Shown here: in pieces, positions 6,048 to 6,991 of the stretch | Position numbering within the stretch: position 1 is the stretch's first letter | How the letters are laid out: each line of letters starts with the position of its first letter | The notes under the pieces: generated by a model | Seen by the model: the letters and a program-made list of their open reading frames with translations, nothing else | Database searches by the model: none | Told to the model about the DNA's origin: nothing | Origin: an uncultured Bacteroidota bacterium | Lineage (GTDB): Bacteria; Bacteroidota; Bacteroidia; Bacteroidales; VadinHA17 | Length of the DNA: 6,991 bases | Assembly (NCBI GenBank): GCA_903865465.1 | Contig: CAIPJU010000290.1 | Coordinates: 1 to 6,991, forward strand | Reading direction: 5' to 3' | Position numbers and translations under genes: made by a program

Positions 6048-6974
6048 ATGAATAAATCTTCAAAGCAAAAAAAGAGAGTGATTGCACATGTACTTATTTT
6101 GGGAGGAACAACTTTTGATCATGTTGTTACTTTAGATGAGTTTCCAAAACCTGTTCCCCAGACTATCCATAAGGCGACATTTTTTGAAACAGCAGGTTCA
6201 ACAGGAACAGGCAAATCGGTCAGTTTAAAAAGACTGGGAGTCTCCAACACCCTCTATTCCGTTCTGGGTAATGACCATTATGGAAAGAAGATCATGGACT
6301 ATCTGAAGAGTGAAGAGGTCGATTTCATAATCAATATTGATAATCAGGGTACTGAACGCCATATTAACATTATGGATTCAAAAGGCAAGCGCATTTCGAT
6401 GTTTATAACCCTCTCCTCTGAGTTTCCCCTGGTAAATAAAAAGATTCTAAGGGAGAATATTAAAAAATGCGATATCGTTGTTTTAAACATAATTTCATAC
6501 TGCAAGGAATTTATCCCGCTTTTAAGAGGTCACAAGAAGCCTGTCTGGACCGACCTGCACGATTTTAATGAGGGCAGTTTATATCATAAGCCCTTTATCG
6601 AGGTGTCCGATTACATTTTCTTAAGCTCTGATAATCTTAAGAATTACAAAAAGATAATGCAGGAGTTTATTCAGATGGGAAAAGAACTGGTCGTTTGCAC
6701 ACATGGTGAAGAGGGTGCAACTGCCTTTACTAAAGATGGTGAATGGATAGATGAACCTGCCTTAACAGGTTTTCAGATTATCGATACTAATGGAGCAGGA
6801 GACAACTTTTTTTCGGGATTTCTTTATGCTTATTTAAAAGAGAAATCCATTAAAGTCTGTATGAGGTATGGTGCCATCTGCGGCGCATTATGTATATCCT
6901 CCCAAAAAATAGTATCAGAAAAACTAACAGCAAACCTAATAGAAGATATGTATACCAGGTACTATGGAAGCTAA
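6048..6974 (+). CDS. PfkB-family carbohydrate/nucleoside kinase
   Basis: The 308-residue product has normal family length and should phosphorylate a sugar or nucleoside with ATP in the cytoplasm. The Rossmann-like start is VLILGGTTFDHVV (15-27). The first signature region reads AGSTGTGKSVSLKRLG (49-64), which has TGTGKS where ribokinases have a GGKGAN-type motif. The second signature, DTNGAGDNFFSGFL (246-259), carries the catalytic base Asp252 and the anion hole. The substrate cannot be set: ribokinase, adenosine kinase and 2-keto-3-deoxygluconate kinase are all relatives. No in-frame ATG precedes this start before a TAG in the spacer, so 6048 is favoured. The 194-bp spacer upstream shows only a small hairpin (5905-5909 with 5914-5918) and no clear promoter. 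The gene ends 17 bp before the window edge. Confidence 0.92.
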   Translation: MNKSSKQKKRVIAHVLILGGTTFDHVVTLDEFPKPVPQTIHKATFFETAGSTGTGKSVSLKRLGVSNTLYSVLGNDHYGKKIMDYLKSEEVDFIINIDNQGTERHINIMDSKGKRISMFITLSSEFPLVNKKILRENIKKCDIVVLNIISYCKEFIPLLRGHKKPVWTDLHDFNEGSLYHKPFIEVSDYIFLSSDNLKNYKKIMQEFIQMGKELVVCTHGEEGATAFTKDGEWIDEPALTGFQIIDTNGAGDNFFSGFLYAYLKEKSIKVCMRYGAICGALCISSQKIVSEKLTANLIEDMYTRYYGS

Positions 6975-6991
6975 AGCCTTGCGATAAACAG

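Overview
The window looks like chromosomal DNA from a Bacteroidota bacterium of moderate to low GC. The evidence is an M56 peptidase fused to TonB-type C-terminal domains, short lipoproteins with a Cys-Lys-Lys-Asp start, A-rich leaders with weak Shine-Dalgarno sequences, and two promoters of the Bacteroidota form (TTTG about 19-20 bases before TAnnTTTG). I cannot name the genus.

Left part, minus strand (1-3573). From right to left there is a possible 44-residue basic small protein with its own promoter, a 180-residue lipoprotein of unrecognised family, a 322-bp gene-free stretch, and then a two-gene BlaI/BlaR1-type operon. In that operon a winged-helix repressor overlaps by four bases a membrane M56 metallopeptidase that runs off the left edge. 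The repressor's likely operator, a TCTACA/TGTAGA palindrome, lies on top of its own -7 promoter box, which predicts autorepression. The peptidase has no penicillin-binding sensor. Instead it carries a carboxypeptidase-regulatory-like domain, a plug-like segment and two TonB-C-like domains, so its signal is probably not a beta-lactam.

Middle (3574-4503). About 930 bp hold no confident gene. They contain a nested inverted repeat, a possible decayed reading frame with an in-frame amber codon, and a diverged copy of a repeat whose better-preserved copy forms a 25-bp hairpin in front of the BlaI operon. The two copies look like members of a dispersed intergenic (REP-like) family.

Right part, plus strand (4504-6974). 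Three genes lie in the same direction: a Tat-exported PHP-like metal-dependent hydrolase, a small lipocalin-like lipoprotein and a PfkB-family sugar/nucleoside kinase. Gaps of 135 and 194 bp and a possible terminator after the first gene argue against one tight operon. No shared pathway can be shown from the sequence alone.
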